Shown: positions 51,636-62,093 of the stretch, one piece after another
Layout of the letters: the number at the start of each line of letters is the position of its first letter
How positions within the stretch are numbered: the stretch's first letter is position 1
Origin: Phymatolithon calcareum
Lineage: Eukaryota; Rhodophyta; Florideophyceae; Hapalidiales
DNA: 64,000 nucleotides
NCBI GenBank assembly: GCA_977006965.1
Contig: OZ345352.1
Coordinates: 1,488,001-1,552,000 of the forward strand
Reading direction: 5' to 3'
The notes under the pieces: model-generated
The model's database searches: none
The model's input: only the letters and a program-made list of their open reading frames with translations
Told to the model about the DNA's origin: nothing
Program-made: the position numbers and the translations under genes

Positions 51636-52110
51636 AGGATGGATGGATGGATTTCTGTTTTATTGAAGCTCCCTTAGTCAATTATCATTGCACCTGAGAG
51701 ACTTTTCGTTGCTCTACAATCCTTCGCTAACGTTTTCATTTTGATTTCGGACATTTTCTTTGGACGGTATCAACTGCCATTTCCAGCATCTCTTTTTGAA
51801 TATCGGAAAGTCGTTGCTTGGGCATTAAGTTTGAGATAACTGCGAGAGCTTCATCTAGTTTGGAATCTTCGTTTCTTGCTTGTTCTTGCCAGGGATATGG
51901 GAAGCGGTGAAATAACCAGTGCATGCAAAGAAGTCTGTGCTTCGCTTTTTTGAGGGTGAGGAATGGTGGTAGTTCGTTCTTGATGGGCTGAGGAGGGCGC
52001 CGTCTCTCCCGTCCTGTGGCTTTAGAAGGGGGACATGCTTCCCATTCTTCTTTTGCGTTCTTCAGCGTTCTTGCGTTTAGGAGAGTTTCTCGACGCCCTT
52101 TGTGGGCCAT
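51636..52110 (-). repeat. Dispersed repeat E, long copy
   Basis: Matches 13475-13872 over about 390 bp. The left edge is a GGAT microsatellite (plus strand 51640-51652), which on the minus strand follows AATAAAACAGAAATCC, the look of a LINE 3' end with a simple-repeat tail. Confidence 0.65.
51736..52110 (-). CDS. Repeat E open frame, 124 aa
   Basis: MAHKGRRETLL, a basic proline-rich part (RRPPQPIKNELPPFLTLKK), an aromatic segment (HWLFHRFPYPWQ), then a helical end (LSDIQKEMLEMAVDTVQ) and a lysine-rich tail. The 13.5-kb copy keeps the middle but is frameshifted. Repetition suggests a mobile-element ORF. No domain recognised. Confidence 0.35.
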   Translation of the reverse strand: MAHKGRRETLLNARTLKNAKEEWEACPPSKATGRERRRPPQPIKNELPPFLTLKKAKHRLLCMHWLFHRFPYPWQEQARNEDSKLDEALAVISNLMPKQRLSDIQKEMLEMAVDTVQRKCPKSK

Positions 52111-52322
52111 GGGTGGGTGGGCGCTTGCTCGGTGATTTCTGAGATGTCCATGGCCGGCACGATTGGTGAAGCGAGAGGAGCGGAGTTGGAATGGAGTGAA
52201 GTGGCGCTTCGAGCACCCTGAAATGCCCTAATGCGCTTTTGACGATCAGTTAGCCTGTAGTTCGGTGATGGGCGGCGCGTTTTCCGTGAGGGGCAGCGTG
52301 GCTCCGTGGTTGCACTGTTCAG

Positions 52323-52537
52323 GCTTCTGGGCCCATAACCTGTTGGAACACTTTCTTGTTGTTTTACTGAGAGCTAGCACTGCGTCACTTATAGCCTGCT
52401 CGTGTGCCAGGCGTCGACTAGCGTGTGCGCACTGGTGTCGCCCTGTGGCGTCGCAAGGGGCACGGTGTGCTCTTGAGTGTGTACGTGTGCATGATGACGC
52501 ACGTGTGCATGGTGTGAAGCTGTCACCTGAGAATGCA
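52323..52537 (-). mobile_element. Copia LTR relic with primer site
   Basis: On the minus strand an LTR-like segment ends CCAACA and is followed by GGTTATGGGCCCAG, the initiator tRNA-Met half site, then ATG-GGC-CCA-GAA-GCC-TGA. The LTR part shares AGCTAG and TATAAGT-type positions with the 40.85-kb LTR. The far end is uncertain (I used a TG near 52537). The rest of the element is absent. Confidence 0.6.
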
Positions 52538-52769
52538 AGCTAGATGAAAAAGAAATCCATATAATTTTCTTTGGAAAATGCAAATTCACGATTCTACTGA
52601 TGGACGCTACTGTAAATTAGTTCACTCGAATCCCGTTTCGGATTCAACGAAGAAAAACAAATAGCAATGGTCTGGCAGGAAAAGGGATGCAGCACACTTC
52701 TGGAGAGATATGACCATGATGGTGCGGTAGGCGTCGAGAAAAAATCCGAGAGCCCTCATCCGACTCAGA

Positions 52770-52840
52770 GGAAGAAATGTAGATTTTTATTTAAAAGTTA
52801 CCAACACATCTGCTGACGCTTGGGGCAACTTTCCTAGTGC
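52770..52840 (-). mobile_element. LINE tail with conserved stem-loop
   Basis: Minus-strand copy, stem-loop at 52801-52823, preceded on its strand by TTGGCACTAGGA and followed by TTTTAAATAAAAA. A G-T pair replaces G-C at the base of the inner stem. Confidence 0.7.
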
Positions 52841-53509
52841 CAAGAGGTTTTGGCTGGTTTCAGTCTATGGAATAGTTTCTTTTCTTGTTGGTGTAACACG
52901 ATTCAGTGAGGTACAAAAACTCACCTCTGGTCTCCTTCGGGACCTCGAGGGAAAAAATTACTCCCCTGTCCTGTGCCACGCTTTGATTTGGTTGCGGCCA
53001 GTCCTTATTTGTCCACAGCCTGAAACATGGTTAGGAGCTCGTCGAATGCTCGCTTTGTCCAGGCGCTGTCCTCTTTGGATAGTCAGTCCTTTGTGAGGCC
53101 ATTTATCACATCTTCGATGGCACCTTTCCCACATTGGCCGTCTTCCAAAAAAATTTTATGAAGGTGTTTTAAAACCTGCTGCTTTCCACATCCAAGGAAA
53201 ACAAACCTATTGTCGAGTCGACAGTAATTCAACAAATCATCCAGGCGAATTTGCCAAGGGTATACCGCAAATATGACATGCGGGAACACCTACTCTCGAG
53301 CGGACGAGAAATAAGAGGTCTTGAGACCTCCGATCAGGTGACTCCTTTTGACATTCTGTGGCGTGTTCACGTTGACGCAATTCGGATGCACTGTCATGGG
53401 CTGTAATGGATTACACTGGAATCTGCAACACCGATCATCGGACAAGTCGGAATAGTACGAATGCCACACCACCAGAGTTCAACCTTGAGCGCAGGGCAGT
53501 AGGAAGAAG
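52841..53509. other. No recognisable gene
   Basis: Short minus-strand frames only. Nothing recognised. Confidence 0.4.
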
Positions 53510-53745
53510 TATCGGCTTGTCATGATCCGCTCAGTGTTTGTCGTAAAGCTTAGTTTACGCTCTTCAACTTGCTGGTCCCTTGTAGAAATCTTCTGGAGCG
53601 GAAAAACGAATAGTATATCGCAAATAAAGTGTGTGGTCCTTTGATAACAAAGGGAACCTTTGGAGTTACGTGCGTCCTTTAACAGGTCAAGGCCTAGGGA
53701 GCTCGACCGTTGGAATGGGGTGAAGCAATAATAGTCGCTCGGTTA
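53510..53745 (+). mobile_element. Repeat family D fragment
   Basis: Contains GGGAGCTCGACCGTTGGAAT and GGTGAAGC, matching the C-terminal coding end of family D (GGGAGCTAGACCGTTGGA at 46185). The rest is too decayed to follow. Confidence 0.4.
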
Positions 53746-54044
53746 CACTTGCTTGCCGAATTCCATGGATGGATGAGTTCGGCTCCTTTTATAGTGTTTT
53801 TGGGGAACACAAAGAACACGATGGTAATATCTAATCTTACGTGGTCCTCCAATTCAATACTCTACAGATGGCATTGCTAATTTTAGGGCTCACGCGGAAT
53901 GGTGTATTCTCACCGTCTTTCCTCTCTCAAGTCTTTTCGGTCTGCCACTTCATCGATCGAGCCATATTTGTGAGCCCCTGAGATGATTTAATATATTACA
54001 TTTAAACACATGTGGTGCAAAGAGGATTTGGAAGATCTAAATTT

Positions 54045-54993
54045 AGTGAATCGTGATTGGAATGTCGCATCAGGCTGGCTCCGAAGTTAGTCTTGTGTCT
54101 TGCGATATTCGTCTTCCTGTGTCGAAATTGCCTCACAGGCGGATGGATTTCAATTGTTGGTGTCGACCGCGAACGTAGCGCACTTTTCATTGCACCCTGC
54201 AAGATTCTTCTTAACGCGGTCTTCCAACCGCAGTCCTTAGCAAAAAACTTCGGTATAAAATCTCCAACAGTGAAGCTTGCGCTATGTATCAATAGGTGGA
54301 CTGATGTCACCCCGCTCACTTCCCAACCACAGTTATGTATTTCAAGCGACGTGTAAAATTAAGCAGCAGAGCGGGCAATTGTTGTCGTCCCCTCTACTGC
54401 CGATCGCTGGCTATATAATTTTATTTTGCACAGTGCGTCAAAAATGCCGGCCAGGATACCTTGAAAAGCGTTTTCACTGGCATAGTCCTTCGCGGTGATC
54501 GATCCCGGAAGCCACTTCTCGTGCAAGTACTCCTTCGCGTCAAGAAGCGTGTCGGAGATACTGATCGGCACTGAGTGATTCACCTGTACCGCTTTCTGAG
54601 ATATGTATGCAAGGCATAAACTGTTGACGGCGAGCTGCGTTTTGCTGTTGTTGGTTTCAGAGATTAACTGTGCATCGCCGTTCTCATGGCAAGACGTCCC
54701 CCATGCTACATGGACGCAGCCATGCGACTTCGTCGGCGCCGACATAGGGAGCAAGCGTGTTAAAGATGAGATATGTTCCGATGAGTGTTTCAAGTTTCCA
54801 AAGTGCACACATTTCGCTTGGAGCGACTACGATAATGGGACCTGCTGGTTCAAGCATGCTTCCCAAGTCTTCAAAAGCCAAGCAATCTTTTCACCCGGCC
54901 GGGGCGCTAGATGCGGTATTCTGCTTTCTGCACTTTCAGTACCGTCCCCATCCACTGCCGCGCTATCAGAAGGAAAGGATTGTGTCGGAGCTT
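54045..54993 (+). repeat. Segmental duplication, copy 1
   Basis: 949 bp almost identical to 57371-58423. Differences: copy 2 has 88 extra bp after GTGGACTG, 15 extra bp in a coding PSTAA repeat, one extra T and scattered substitutions. It includes the promoter and most of the PAN-like gene. Confidence 0.92.
54412..54419 (+). promoter_or_regulatory. TATA box, PAN-like gene copy 1
   Basis: TATATAAT in GGCTATATAATTTTA, about 190 bp upstream of the ATG. A 6-codon upstream ORF starting ATGCCGGCC lies between. Confidence 0.6.
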
Positions 54994-55004
54994 ACAGGCT
55001 ATGA
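54603..55004 (+). pseudogene. PAN/Apple-like protein, truncated copy 1
   Basis: Identical to residues 1-117 of the intact copy except one aspartate-to-tyrosine change near residue 76, with a shortened PSTAA linker. After GKDCVGA the sequence leaves the duplication and the frame ends in YRL. The transmembrane segment and tail are lost, so any product would be secreted and not anchored. Confidence 0.8.
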
Positions 55005-55242
55005 TGAAGTGGCTCCAGAAGCTGCAGGAATAGGGGACCTAAATTCCGGCATAGGTTCTGCGAGCAGGAAGCACGCAATCAGCAAACCCCATGGCTGGAA
55101 GGCAATCGGAAGCCTACTGAAGCAGTCTCCTTCGAAGTTTTAGTAGATAGATTCTCATCAGAGAGAGATCACCCCTTTTCAGATAAACCCAACCTTATCT
55201 TTACGCTCTCAATGATTACAGAAATTTCTTTCCTGCTGGAGA

Positions 55243-56620
55243 ATGTCTGAGTGTCTTAAAAGAGGAAGATTGTTCAAGTTTGATTTGGAAATGGATGACC
55301 ATCGATCCATGGAAAGTGGAAGTCTTTCGTCGGCGCAGCCTACCGATCGGCAACCAAGCGCCACGCTATTCCAACCCGTGAGCCACCCGATTTTACGGAG
55401 TCTCGACCAAAGAGTTGTGACAAAGTTTTTGAAGGAGAGGAAACGGTACAAAGCTGAGGTCAACGAGAAGAAGAAGGCAGTTCCGTCAATGACGGTGGCA
55501 TCTTACAAGGTGTCAATCGATAGGAGCCTTCTCGAGTCCATGTTCTCTCTAGGGAAGCTCAATGACATATCAATAGCTAAGGCAGCTGGAGAACTGACAT
55601 CGAAAGATATTCAAAACTTTATTGAAGGTTTGGTGCAGAAGAATAAAGACGAACAGTTATACCCGGAAATCATAGAGAAGGCTTTACACAGCTGTCGAAT
55701 GCCAATGCACATCATACAAGCAGAGGAAAGGATTCTGGAATTCGCTACAAATTTCTTCTGAAGATTAGAAGAAGCTGGGTCCCCGAGCTTCAAGCAAAAC
55801 AATCCAGAGAAAACCATAGCCCTCATGCAGGATAAACTATTCCCAGCAAATTTGAAGAAGGTAATGGAATGGCGCCTTAATTATCAGCAAGGATTGAAGG
55901 ACTTCAGAGCCTATATCAATTTCTTTCTTTCTTTATGCAGGTTTCGGAGTTGTTGAACAATTCCTCATCCTTACGGCTACAGTAGACTATAACAGATACG
56001 AGTGGTACTTGATGTCACAACAGCTCAGAGCCGCACAAAGTGCAGAGCTTCGGGGAGCTTAACATCTAAATCTCTATGCAGCCAATCTTCAGCCGCTGTC
56101 CTTCAAAGGGATGACCCGGGTTGGAAACCATTTAGGATGCTCATGGTAGCTGGTCATCTCGTTACCTTCTTTCATCTCCTTCTGTTCTCTCTTCCAGCTT
56201 CCTTGAGCATTGCGGCACACCACTCAGGGCGGAATCCATGTACTACCAAACTATCAGAAGGTGATAGTCTTCTCCCATGGGGAGGCTGGAGCACAGCTCT
56301 TGCCATTTCAAAAAACCCTGCATTGGAGCTGGGAAAAATTCCTGACTCTGCTCTTGTCTCCTTTCTTGTGCAAGGCAGCTGAGATATCGCAAAGGGCAGA
56401 AGGCATGCGCCCTAAAGTCACTACATCAATACCGACGAAGACGCAAACATCTGGACCCCAAGTGGACACGAAACCAAAGAATATGTCTTAATCCTCCATG
56501 TAAGACCAAAGGAAAAAAGCATTTCCACTGACTGCGAAGATTGCAAGGAAGATGAGAAGAAACGGCTACTAAAGGAACACAAGAACAAGAATCAAAAAGG
56601 CGCGAAGAAAGTGTAGAGCC
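55243..56620 (+). pseudogene. Retrotransposon gag-like relic
   Basis: The first frame (55243-55761) has a basic segment (FLKERKRYKAEV) and helices like the N-terminal part of gag in protist retroelements. A TGA follows FATNFF, after which the same frame continues (KLFPANLKKVMEWRL, KDFRAYINFFLSL) before breaking. Near 56490-56580 a zinc-knuckle-like stretch (PPCKTKGKKHFH, then DCEDCKEDEKKRLLKEH) spans a frame change. Type of element (LTR or LINE ORF1) not decided. Confidence 0.5.
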
Positions 56621-56735
56621 AAAAAAGCGACCCATATCCAAAAAATTCCACACCCACGAAGGCAAGATTTAGGGGAGAGCGGACATCGCAACGATACTGT
56701 TTGGAAAGTGGGCAGGGCGGCACTGGAGAAGACTA

Positions 56736-57154
56736 ATGAAGCTACATCTAATAGAACCATGGAAGTTCCGCCGACAGCACCTGCTCTCGAAGTTAACGCG
56801 AAGACTTAGGAAATTTGTGGAGGAGGCAAGCGAAACGCTTGACCGCATGCGAAAACCGAACACGCCAACCGATACCCAAGACAAGAACGCCGTGCCAGGA
56901 AAATTACCTTTTTCAAGAATGGTCTGCCGCACCAACGAGTGGGGATGAAAGAAAGCAGGCACAGAATTCTCTGCGCAAGATGGTTTGTAGGTCACTTTCC
57001 AAGAAATCCGCCGAAGTTGATAGAAGAAATAGGCAGTCAAGGAGCATGGGCAGTTAAAACAATCAACAGTATCCTCAGAAAGCCTACATGGACCCCTACA
57101 GAGGAAATCAAAGTGGCCCGAGTCATTGACGAGATGCTACTTAATTCTGATTAA
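56736..57154 (+). pseudogene. LINE ORF C-terminal part, family C
   Basis: Two overlapping frames. The second, to the stop at 57152-57154, reads RNPPKLIEEIGSQGAWAV, then ILRKPTWTPTEE and LLNSD. The same end is found decayed at 3319-3540 and 59340-59485, so this is the best-preserved copy of the family C terminus. Confidence 0.5.
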
Positions 57155-57258
57155 GAAGAAGAAAGGTGGATTTTTTAAAAGCAACCAACGCATCTGCTGA
57201 CGCTTGGGACAACTATCCTAGTGCCAAGATAATTCTGATTAAGATAATTCTGATTAAG
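57142..57258. repeat. 14-bp duplication, three copies
   Basis: TAATTCTGATTAAG at 57142-57155, 57230-57243 and 57245-57258. The first two flank the 74-bp LINE insert. The third is in direct tandem with the second. Confidence 0.9.
57156..57229 (-). mobile_element. 74-bp LINE insertion with 14-bp TSD
   Basis: A minus-strand LINE tail: TTGGCACTAGGAT, the conserved stem-loop (57185-57207 on plus), then a TTTTAAAAAA-type run and CTT repeats. Flanked by a perfect 14-bp duplication. Extreme 5' truncation. Confidence 0.85.
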
Positions 57259-57370
57259 GCAACTGAAATTTCGATTGTAGTGGAATGCTAAGAAAGGTGC
57301 CGTCTTTCCTCACATTGGGACCCATTGTACCTTCTCAATAAATCCACTGAATTACGAAAGAACAAAATTG

Positions 57371-58423
57371 AGTGAATCGTGATTGGAATGTCGCATCAGG
57401 CTGGCTCCGAAGTTAGTCTTGTGTCTTGCGATATTCGTCTTCCTGTGTCGAAATTGCCTCACAGGCGGATGGATTTCAATTTGTTGATGTCGACCGCGAA
57501 CATAGCGCACTTTTCATTGCACCCTGCAAGATTCTTCTTAACGCGGTCTTCCAACCGCAGTCCTTAGCAAAAAACTTCGGTGTAAAATCTCCAACAGCGA
57601 GGCTTGCGCTATGTATCAATAGGTGGACTGCTAGAGAAGCACTGCGGCAAGGCAAATCAGACGCAGGCTTCTTTGATTCCAACCTAAATACATAAGATTA
57701 TTTCGAGCCGCGTGTGTGATGTCACCCCGCTCACTTCCCAACCACAGTTATGTATTTCAAGCGACGTGTAAAATTAAGCAGCAGAGCGGGCAATTGTTGT
57801 CGTCCCCTCTACTGCCGATCGCTGGCTATATAATTTTATTTTGCACAGTGCGTCAAAAATGCCGGCCAGGATACCTTGAAAAGCGTTTTCACTGGCATAG
57901 TCCTTCGCGGTGATCGATCCCGGAAGCCACTTCTCGTGCAAGTACTCCTTCGCGTCAAGAAGCGTGTCGGAGATACTGATCGGCACTGAGTGATTCACCT
58001 GTACCGCTTTCTGAGATATGTATGCAAGGCATAAACTGTTGACGGCGAGCTGCGTTTTGCTGTTGTTGGTTTCAGAGATTAACTGTGCATCGCCGTTCTC
58101 ATGGCAAGACGTCCCCCATGCTACATGGACGCAGCCATGCGACTTCGTCGGCGCCGACATAGGGAGCAAGCGTGTTAAAGATGAGATATGTTCCGATGAG
58201 TGTTTCAAGTTTCCAAAGTGCACACATTTCGCTTGGAGCGACGACGATAATGGGACCTGCTGGTTCAAGCATGCTTCCCAAGTCTTCAAAAGCCAAGCAA
58301 TCTTTTCACCCGGCCGGGGCGCTAGATGCGGTATTCTGCTTTCTGCACTTTCAGTACCGTCCCCATCCACTGCCGCGCCATCCACTGCCGCGCCATCAAA
58401 AGGAAAAGATTGTGTCGGAGCTT
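57371..58423 (+). repeat. Segmental duplication, copy 2
   Basis: 1053 bp matching 54045-54993. The pair is about 2.4 kb apart in direct orientation, with retroelement relics between. Confidence 0.92.
57827..57834 (+). promoter_or_regulatory. TATA box, PAN-like gene copy 2
   Basis: TATATAAT in the same context as copy 1, 191 bp upstream of the ATG at 58018. Confidence 0.6.
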
Positions 58424-58599
58424 GCCTCAACGCCGGTGAGGTTACGGGGATCGTTATAGGCGTCGTTTCTGCGTTGGCAGCTGTTGCAGGTGTCATGATT
58501 GCCATCATTCAGCGGAATTTTCAACCTGTTGCTATTGAGTCCCAACGAACGGAAGAACAAGCTCCAAAGTGGCCTTCATACATGGGCGATGTCAGCTAA
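58018..58599 (+). CDS. PAN/Apple-like single-pass membrane protein
   Basis: 193 aa. Signal peptide 1-24 (KLLTASCVLLLLVSEINC). An ectodomain of about 27-105 has the PAN/Apple pattern: WTQPCDFVGADI, CSDECFKFPKCTHFAW, NGTCWFKH and a final ARCGIL, with cysteines at 41, 58, 62, 68, 81 and 104. A PSTAAPSTAAPS linker follows, then a CVGAC pair, a transmembrane helix 143-164 and a short cytosolic tail. PAN modules usually bind proteins or glycans, so a cell-surface adhesion or recognition role is inferred. An antisense frame of 244 codons overlaps, but the signal, domain and anchor favour this strand. Confidence 0.82.
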   Translation: MYARHKLLTASCVLLLLVSEINCASPFSWQDVPHATWTQPCDFVGADIGSKRVKDEICSDECFKFPKCTHFAWSDDDNGTCWFKHASQVFKSQAIFSPGRGARCGILLSALSVPSPSTAAPSTAAPSKGKDCVGACLNAGEVTGIVIGVVSALAAVAGVMIAIIQRNFQPVAIESQRTEEQAPKWPSYMGDVS

Positions 58600-58688
58600 C
58601 CACCTCCGACCTTACTTCATTTACTGCGCGAAGGTGTAGACTCCGTTCTTGTTAGAGTATTTAATTTTAGTGGTAATGAAGTTCATTT

Positions 58689-58917
58689 TGTGGCAAACAC
58701 GAAATCAAGGAGCTTGTATTGTCGAGAATACATCGCAAGGTGATCTGGAAGTTGGAGCAATCTCTCTGATTTACATGGCATAATCTTGGGCAAAGTTGAT
58801 ATTGTCGCAAACACGTAATCAAGGAGCATGTATGGCCGAGAATACATGAGAAGGTGATCTGGAAGTTGGAGCAGTCTTTCTAATTTGCATGGCATATTCT
58901 TGGGCAAAGTTCATCGT
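58689..58917 (-). repeat. 114-bp tandem repeat, two copies
   Basis: Units begin near 58693 and 58807. The period is 38 codons, and on the minus strand both units stay in one 74-codon frame (58907-58683): PCKxERLLQLPDHL, MYSR, LLDxVFAT in each. No function recognised. Confidence 0.7.
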
Positions 58918-59339
58918 TACTATCGTGGCTTCTTGTAGTCGATTCTCACCGGCAGAGAATTGCGCATTGGGCAGACCGGCAAATTCGCAGTGACCGGCAC
59001 CGAACATCTAAGATCATTGAGCACATCTCCCAGACAATCGGCTCCTCAAAAATAGTATAAATAAATCTGCGACCGGCGCTGATCCCAATCTGGGCACGTC
59101 GAAAGTAACAAGAAAAATGAACCTCCAACACTATTCTACAGCAGTAACCGCACGGCTGGTAAGCCAGTTGCTTTCTGTAAAGAATTCTTCCAGCTCGGGC
59201 GGGGGCAATTTGCACCCAAGGCGCAAGTTTTGGACCTACAAACACGGTTTGGGTTGTTGTAGTTACAATTTTTTGAGAAGGTAGCATCTGTCCCAACTTG
59301 AGGAAAGACGGCACGTTTCTTAGCGTTCTACTAGACTCG

Positions 59340-59485
59340 AAACTTCAGATGCCTTAATCAGAATTTCGTAGTATCTCGCCAATGCCTCGGGCCAGGTTGT
59401 TCTCCTTTTTGGTGGTCCATTTAGGCTTCGTCAGGATACTGCGCATTTCCCAGCCGCCTTCAGTTCTTTACCCTTCTTGATGTCT
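59340..59485 (-). mobile_element. LINE 3' fragment, family C
   Basis: The minus strand encodes SILTKPKWTTKKE, then LARGIGEIL and a final NSD plus stop, matching 57080-57154. It lies head to head with the longer family A LINE. Confidence 0.55.
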
Positions 59486-59493
59486 TTTTCCCG

Positions 59494-61265
59494 ATGATCA
59501 GAAGATTTTTTGAGAAAAGAAGTATTTATAAGGCCATAGTTGATAACGTAGAGCACACAGGAGCGATCCCATTGTCGTGGCGAAGGTCACTGCTCGTAGA
59601 AATCTATAAGAAAGGGAAGACGGAAGATCCCGGAAACTGCAGACCAATATCTCTCCTGAGTCAGACAAGGAAAGCTGTAGAATCAGCTCTCAGTACCCTA
59701 CTTAGAAGACACTACGCAAACCATGAGTATCATAGATGATCGAAGCTACAAAGCAGCTGCTGAAACGCATCTCCCTTGCAGTCTCATGAGTGTTTACTGA
59801 GGGCGCTTAATAAGTTCCAAATTCACAAAAAAAACCATGAGTTTCAACTCGGATTCCAGAAAGGCAAGAATACGGAAACAGCCATACTCCGAGCAACGGA
59901 GCTGCAGCGGAAAGGGAATAAGTGCATCGCAGTCCTCGACCTCAAAGCCAAATATGAAACTGTACCTAGGAAACTACTCCAGGAACGGATGAGAATGGTC
60001 CTACCTAAGGCCATCAGCGACATGTTTGAGGCATTCCTATTATCCTCCTGGATCCTCACAGCGGGAGACAGCAACAAGAATTGGTTCATAGTTGACAGAG
60101 GCGCCCCCCAAGGGTCACCGATCAGCCCAAGTCTGTATAACATATGTATGTACGAGTTCACGGTGCGCATAAGCGCTGTTCCGAGCCAGTTAGCAGACGT
60201 GTCTGCAGTTCTATTTGCAGACGAAGTGATCCTGCTGGCGAAAACCCCGCACGCGCTGCAGCACCTGCTCGATATTTCAACGAAATGGGCCGAAGAGAGA
60301 GAAATGACGTGGAACACCAAAAAAGGTAAGAGCGAGGTGCTGGAGTCGACCGAGACAAAGAACCACACATTCCGGCTAGCGCACCAGACCCTTTCGCAGG
60401 TACCTGAAGTTTCATACCTCGGGATACCTCTAGGACCAACCGGAATTACTGTCACAAGCACACTCAGGCGCATAAAGAACGCCATAGCAGCGGTACACCA
60501 ACTGAACCCACTTCCGGTATTCATTCGGGGGATAAACATCCTGAAAGCCATACGCATCTACAAGTCGTTGATTCGACCAAGGTGGGAATACGCTATCCAT
60601 CTCACACCGTGGACTCCAGAAGTACAAGAAGCTATCAAAGAAGTAGAAAGAACCTTCTTCTTCTAAGTATTCGGTGGTACGGCAAGCGGAAGGATCGAGC
60701 GGCTCCGGCTTCTGTGCAGGAATCCAACCACCAGAACACAAGAGAGAAATAGTAGCGCTGAGGATGCTTCGACGAGGAAAGGCAAGGAGGTCGGCTGTCC
60801 TATCCAAGCCAAGGGAAGAGCGAAACTTCAAAGAACTACAGTCGGCAAGTCGCGATATTGCCGCGATACTGCAACTTCAAACATATGCAGAAAGGGAAAT
60901 CTCCAGGCCAACTCCGACTAATACTGTTCGCAAAAGAAGGCACGAGGCTCGAAGCAAGAAGAAAGAGGAAAATACCGTACGACTAACCGGATGAGATCCC
61001 GGCTATCCTCAGGTTTGCCAAGGTGAGACATCGACAACTGGCCATAAAATATGCAAGCGGAAGGTTCCCTCAAGTGAGCACGACGCTATTATCGAATGCA
61101 TTCGGAATGGCACCAGAGCGCCACCTGAAGACCGTACGCATGAACCTAACAGAGTATGAACTGGACTCCGGAGAAATGTTAAGAACGGAAAAGGCATTAG
61201 ACTCCATACTACTCTACAGCGTCGCCATGATTGACAATATGGAGAACGACGAGTCCCTGTATTAG
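59494..61265 (+). pseudogene. LINE family A reverse transcriptase, broken
   Basis: Non-LTR RT domain in pieces. IPLSWRRSLLVEIYKKGKTE and NCRPISLL (59550-59660) are followed by stops at about 59738-59800. Then GFQKGKNTETAILRA, AVLDLKAKYETV, DRGAPQGSPISPSLYNI and LFADEVILLA, where the usual second catalytic aspartate is glutamate. A stop falls at 60664, frame changes near 60715, and the final frame 61023-61265 ends GRFPQVSTT...MENDESLY. Clearly inactive. Confidence 0.85.
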
Positions 61266-61370
61266 GGACCAGGCGATATACTAGAATGAACAAGCTACAA
61301 AAGCTGCTCCCGTGCAGTCTTAGGAGTGTTAATGAGGGCTTTCAAATAAACAACTAAACAGTCGCAAAAA
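59494..61370 (+). mobile_element. LINE family A, longest copy
   Basis: About 1.9 kb, 5'-truncated, ending in a 3' UTR (GATATACTAGAATGAACAAG, CAGTCTTAGGAGTG, CAAATAAACAACTAAACAG) and an A run. Its C-terminus and UTR identify the shorter copies at 3541, 4040, 5046 and, by family, 14119 and 39662. I could not define its target duplication. Confidence 0.85.
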
Positions 61371-62093
61371 AATGACACAGGAGCGAAGTCGAACTTGCGA
61401 AGAGAAAATATTATCAATGGAAAGAGGCGTGAAAAGGAGACCAGAGACGATTTATAAATAAATCATCTGTGGTCTTGTTTTCTCTGTCTAACGTTTTTCC
61501 GTCGTTTCTATTTAAACCGAGCATTAGGCTTGTCGGCTTCCCAATTCTTGCCCCCATTTTTTCCTACGTAACGGTCATGATTGCAAAGGAGGGTCACCAA
61601 GATGCAACCAATAGGGCAGACTTCGCTGCGAGCTCAGAAATACAACTGAATTGATTTTTGGTGGCATCGGCTTCATTCTTAAATCATTTTATCGAGACCT
61701 CAAATGCTTGTGATTATGTGGAGAGGATGCGCTTAGTTCTCTTGTAACGCCTCACGGCGGTCCAGAGAGAGATAGATGAAATCAAGTGCAGCGCGAGGCA
61801 AAGGCAATGATGAGAGGCGAGTTCACCGAGCGGCTTGTTGTTTCTCCTTCCGGCGGTGCTGCCTTTATTACCGCATATATAGAGAAGCAAATGAAAAGCA
61901 GTGTAGATGATGAATGTTTTGCAAAGAGGGATTACCGACGCAGCGAGAAGTATAGCACCCGACAGGTAGTCGTGGCGCAGACGACCGTCAGCGCTACGGG
62001 GGACAGCAAGCGCAGCTTGCATCGGCGTCCATTCAATTGCCTTGTGGAGATAGCGAAACGTCTTCGCAAAGGCGTCACTTGTGTTAGCAGAGT
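61371..62093. other. No recognisable gene
   Basis: A plus-strand frame of 128 codons (61786-62172) runs into the tandem repeat and has no recognisable domain. Confidence 0.4.

Noticed and set aside
52328-52340. A tRNA-like GGGCCCATAACC sequence as part of a tRNA gene
   Set aside because: Only the anticodon-arm part is present and it sits at an LTR end, so it is a primer binding site and not a tRNA gene.
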